A stretch of 49,794 nucleotides of DNA from Nitrosomonas sp. GTDB lineage: Bacteria > Pseudomonadota > Gammaproteobacteria > Burkholderiales > Nitrosomonadaceae. Under the pieces are notes generated by a model, which worked only from the letters and a program-made list of their open reading frames with translations, did not search any database and had not been told where the DNA came from. How positions within the stretch are numbered: position 1 is the first letter of the stretch; each line of letters starts with the position of its first letter. The position numbers and the translations under genes were made by a program. Shown piece after piece: positions 48,001 through 49,794 of this stretch. Location: contig JAGOKN010000010.1 in the NCBI GenBank assembly GCA_017994575.1, forward strand, positions 1-49,794. The letters are read 5' to 3'.

Positions 48001-48809
48001 AAGAATCCCGGGCGGGAGCGATCAAAATGATGCTTGCGCAGCGTTTCAGCGGTTTCCCGAATTTCTCGCTCACCCGGAAGAAACACCAGGATATCGCCCG
48101 GCCCCATCGCGATCAATTCATCCACCGCGTTGAGAATAGCGCGCTGCCCGTCCTCTTCTTCCTCGTCATCCACACCGATCGGACGGTAATAAATGTCGAC
48201 CGGATACATCCGACCGGTGACTTCAATGATCGGCGCATCGTTAAAATGCCGGGAAAAACGCTGTGCATCGATGGTCGCCGAAGTGACAATCAGTTTGAGA
48301 TCAGGCCGTTTGGGCAATAGCTGGCTGATATAACCGAGCAGAAAATCGATATTCAGACTGCGTTCGTGGGCTTCATCGATAATCAACGTATCGTAAGCCT
48401 GCAAAAGCGGATCACCCTGCGTTTCCGCCAGCAGAATTCCATCGGTCATCAGTTTGACGTATGTATCGGCGCCGACTTTGTCCGAAAAGCGGATTTTGTA
48501 ACCAACCGCCTGCCCCAGCGGGCTATTCAGTTCAGCGGCAATGCGCGCAGCCACCGTGCGCGCAGCAATACGGCGCGGCTGGGTGTGCCCGATCAGTCCG
48601 CTCACACCGCGCTTGAGTTCCAAGCAGATTTTAGGGATTTGCGTGGTTTTGCCCGAACCGGTCTCACCACAAATGATGACTACCTGATGCTGCTCGATCG
48701 CTCGTTTGATTTCCTCGCGCCGCGCATTGACTGGTAGATCCTCAGCGTAAACTGGGTTAGGAAGATGCGCGAGCCGTCTGGTGATTACATCGGGAGAGAA
48801 TTTTTTCAT
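45045..48809 (-). CDS. hrpA: ATP-dependent RNA helicase HrpA
   Basis: The 1254-residue DEAH-box helicase is close to the E. coli HrpA length. Motif I is GETGSGKT (48-55), followed by HTQPRRIAA, the DEAH box in LIIDEAHERS, TSATID (motif III), and the C-terminal NQRAGRCGR (motif VI). The long C-terminal extension with DUF3418-like segments is present. HrpA acts on mRNA and ribosomes. The ATG at 48809 gives the family N-terminus (MKKFSPDVITRRL). The gene begins just beyond a decayed integrase that occupies its upstream region. Confidence 0.95.
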   Translation of the reverse strand: MKKFSPDVITRRLAHLPNPVYAEDLPVNARREEIKRAIEQHQVVIICGETGSGKTTQIPKICLELKRGVSGLIGHTQPRRIAARTVAARIAAELNSPLGQAVGYKIRFSDKVGADTYVKLMTDGILLAETQGDPLLQAYDTLIIDEAHERSLNIDFLLGYISQLLPKRPDLKLIVTSATIDAQRFSRHFNDAPIIEVTGRMYPVDIYYRPIGVDDEEEEDGQRAILNAVDELIAMGPGDILVFLPGEREIRETAETLRKHHFDRSRPGFLSVDILPLFARLSFAEQERVFQSGNTRRIVLATNVAETSLTVPGIHYVIDTGYARINRYSYRNKVEQLLVEKISRASANQRAGRCGRVANGVCIRLYSELDYQGRAEFTDPEILRSSLAAVILRMQSLKIGDVENFPFLEPPLPRMITDGYQLLAELGAVDDNRQLTPIGWRLAKFPMDPKIARMILAAKHENCLHEILIIASALSLQDPRDRPFEQQAAADNAHRCFQDERSDFMAYLKLWDFFDELLKHKKSTRKLISQCREQFLSYRRLREWREIHGQLHVLMSELGFKSNEIPASYDEIHRALLTGLLGNIGFKTEKEGEYLGARGIKFAIFPGSVLKKGKTKWVVAAELVETSKLYARCVARIEPGWLEKMAGNLCKKHYFDPHWEKKQAQVVAYERVTLYGLTIVPKRPVHYGPINPQEAREIFIRSALVAGEYVTQAPFFAHNQALIHEIEELEHKARRQDVLVDEQEIFAFYDALIPANITNGAGFEKWRKQAEQQDARLLYLNRELLMRHQADRITEVQFPEHLTLPDGSVLPLIYRFDPGHPLDGVTVRVPLPLLNRLDAKQIDYLVPGLIREKITGYLKALPKQIRRILVPLPDSVTEFLQYQSNAVQPVSLQDALEKFVLRKTTLTVPPETWKIADMPAHLLMNIQVVDDAGNEMAMSRNLSDLQMQLGKAAQMTFVQRDATSEKVSIEQDHITQWDFGDLPVEIAFKRNHQQLIGYPALIDQTDSVAIRLFDTPAAAETAMRSGVRRLLCLALKEQLKQLEKNLPGLKQASLQLSTRMSPGDLKQDMLNAIIDRALLDDDPLPRSESEFTAHGQRARNRLPEVAAALARLLQQMGSEYQILMVRLSSVRLSRVKDELTEQLENLIYPGFLSQTSWQRLQQFPRYLKGMSLRAEKFSNNPERDENNSREVNALWQHYLQRLEKHRKIGLMDENLEEFRWQIEELRISLFAQELKTPYPVSVKRLQKLWEQVRA

Positions 48810-48829
48810 AGAAATATCAATTGCAGGCG

Positions 48830-49256
48830 GTGCTAATTAATAGCTTAACGATCAGACCAACGGGTCCTGTGCGGAGGGTGCATACTCAACAGCGCGTGAA
48901 TTTACAATGGGATCAACACGAGTGTCAAACGCTTTGGCTTTGTGGATCGTTCAAAACCATCCAATCAGAGCAAATTAATCGTCAGTATATTGCGTTACAA
49001 GAACAGGATAGCTGGTAACGCCTGATTCTGGGTAACTCTGGGCACATGGCGCTCATTGGCCAGATAAGATAAAACCACTCCATTTCATTCGTACCCATAT
49101 CAGCCGGAGATGCTTGCCATTAAACATAATCTAGTATTTAATCCACAAAATATAGGTCTTTTCCGTACTTATACTGTAATGCTTAAAACGAATTTTTTCC
49201 CGTACTTGATCCAGTAGTTTTTTAGCAGGCGGTGATGTTGTATTTTCCTGAGTCAT
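48830..49256 (-). pseudogene. Integron integrase (IntI-like tyrosine recombinase), decayed
   Basis: Minus-strand translation from ATG 49256 gives KKLLDQVREKIRFKHYSIST, then EKTYILWIKY followed by a stop. This is the N-terminal KxLDQVRxxIRxKHYSIRTExxYxxWI segment of integron integrases. After a frame change it continues as ADMGTNEMEWFYL, then NERHVPRVTQNQALPAILFL plus a stop, then LDGFERSTKPKRLTLVL. A last trace resembling LMASLLY lies near 48845. Several frameshifts and stops interrupt it, and the catalytic C-terminal half (R-H-R-Y) is gone. It is transcribed away from the GTTAGGC core and the next ORF, as intI is in integrons. Confidence 0.85.
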
Positions 49257-49344
49257 CGGCTACTTATTAAAATAGAATCAATGTTATCAATATGATAATT
49301 ACAAACGGACAAGATTATACGGCATTGTCTGATCGATTATCGGA

Positions 49345-49371
49345 CAAAATGTCTTATTCATTTCGTTAGGC
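49345..49371 (+). other. attI-like site with GTTAGGC core
   Basis: GTTAGGC (49365-49371) followed by ATC matches the 3' core of integron recombination sites (GTTRRRY; attI1 ends GTTAGGC). It is 109 bases from the decayed integrase start and 27 before the next ORF, which is where attI must lie. The left half-site cannot be defined by eye. The call depends mainly on this position and the core match. Confidence 0.55.
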
Positions 49372-49397
49372 ATCTTGGTTCAAAGGGAGCACGCAGA

Positions 49398-49721
49398 ATG
49401 GAAGTAAAAGATTGGATAACCTTAGCTGCAGCCGTCATTCTCGCTATCGGATGGATCGTCACTGGCTATCTCAACAAGGTTAAAGAGGTCGCTCAAAAAA
49501 GGGTTGAGTACCGCCTGAAAACGCTGGGGGCTTTCTTGCCGGCTTGGCTTTCCATACAAAAAATGGAGCTCCATTTACACAGCCCGGATTTCTTGCACAA
49601 CTTGAGGATGCCAGAAGCAAATGTCGCGCTTGGCAAGCTGGTTCCACTAGTGCGTACTCGTATCCTAGAGGAGATGGTATGGACGCCTCCCTCCCCACCG
49701 GGGAGCCGAGGTAAGCAATAG
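49398..49721 (+). CDS. Cassette-like ORF, N-terminal membrane helix, possible frameshift
   Basis: This 107-residue protein begins MEVKDWITLAAAVILAIGWI with one membrane helix, then a KVKEVAQKRVEYRLKTLGAFLPAW segment (core KVKEVAQKRVEYRLK). GGGAG lies 9 bases before the ATG. After QK, at a run of six A (about 49557), the alternative frame reads KNGAPFTQPGFLAQLEDARS and looks more protein-like than the in-frame MELHLHSPDF, so a one-base loss is possible. The frame then resumes LGKLVPLVRTRI. It is the first ORF after the attI-like site. The family is not known to me. Confidence 0.55.
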   Translation: MEVKDWITLAAAVILAIGWIVTGYLNKVKEVAQKRVEYRLKTLGAFLPAWLSIQKMELHLHSPDFLHNLRMPEANVALGKLVPLVRTRILEEMVWTPPSPPGSRGKQ

Positions 49722-49794
49722 GAATTGAGTTAGAGCCCCTCGCGGACCTGACGGCATCTACGTGCTAAGGTGGAGATAATAGAATCTTTCCACA

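Noticed and set aside
48821-49018. 65-codon plus-strand frame after hrpA
   Set aside because: It is antisense to the decayed integron integrase, which explains the sequence better.

Overview
The window looks like the chromosome of a betaproteobacterium of the Nitrosomonas type. The evidence is its moderate G+C, the betaproteobacterial gene content (split gcvPA/gcvPB, hrcA-hemH, the amgK-murU pair, ubiK-comM), a PEP-CTERM protein, and a decayed integron-integrase locus. No ammonia-oxidation gene lies in the window, so the genus is inference from overall resemblance.

Left part (1-16660). The first ~130 bases are the start of an IS3-type element that runs off the left edge. Mostly housekeeping genes follow: a secreted amidohydrolase with a membrane-bound spermidine-synthase-like protein, recN-nadK (minus strand), hrcA-hemH, two small minus-strand proteins, a UbiB/AarF kinase preceded by a possible TAATG-coupled small ORF, a pepP operon, amgK-murU (MurNAc recycling), ubiK and comM.

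Accessory block (16661-24446). This is AT-rich and irregular. It holds a sulfotransferase fragment, two lipoproteins, a cyclooxygenase-like haem peroxidase that lacks the usual distal histidine, a divergent lipoprotein with an alpha/beta-hydrolase signature, an OFA-type MFS transporter, and an IS1595-type transposase with damaged catalytic residues. The peroxidase and hydrolase flank a 417-base intergenic region with an 11-bp dyad and might act together on lipids.

Middle (24447-38740). An SDR, rlmJ and a CopD/cytochrome c/thioredoxin-like fusion come first. Then comes an RTX pair: a HlyC-like acyltransferase and a secreted protein with ~100-residue repeats. The complete glycine cleavage locus follows: a tandem glycine riboswitch with an intrinsic terminator, then gcvT-gcvH-gcvPA-tpx-gcvPB, with a thiol peroxidase between the two P-protein subunits. 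A PfkB kinase, a PEP-CTERM protein and a small lipoprotein close this part.

Right part (38741-49794). An EEP-family phosphodiesterase and a DUF547 protein precede a zinc cluster: a Zur-like regulator, a truncated COG0523 GTPase, a palindromic operator candidate and a ZnuD-like receptor. Next is a small secreted protein of unknown function with a strong promoter overlapped by a 13-bp inverted repeat, then hrpA. The window ends in a relic integron: a broken, divergently oriented integron integrase, a GTTAGGC core site, and a cassette-like ORF that may itself be frameshifted.
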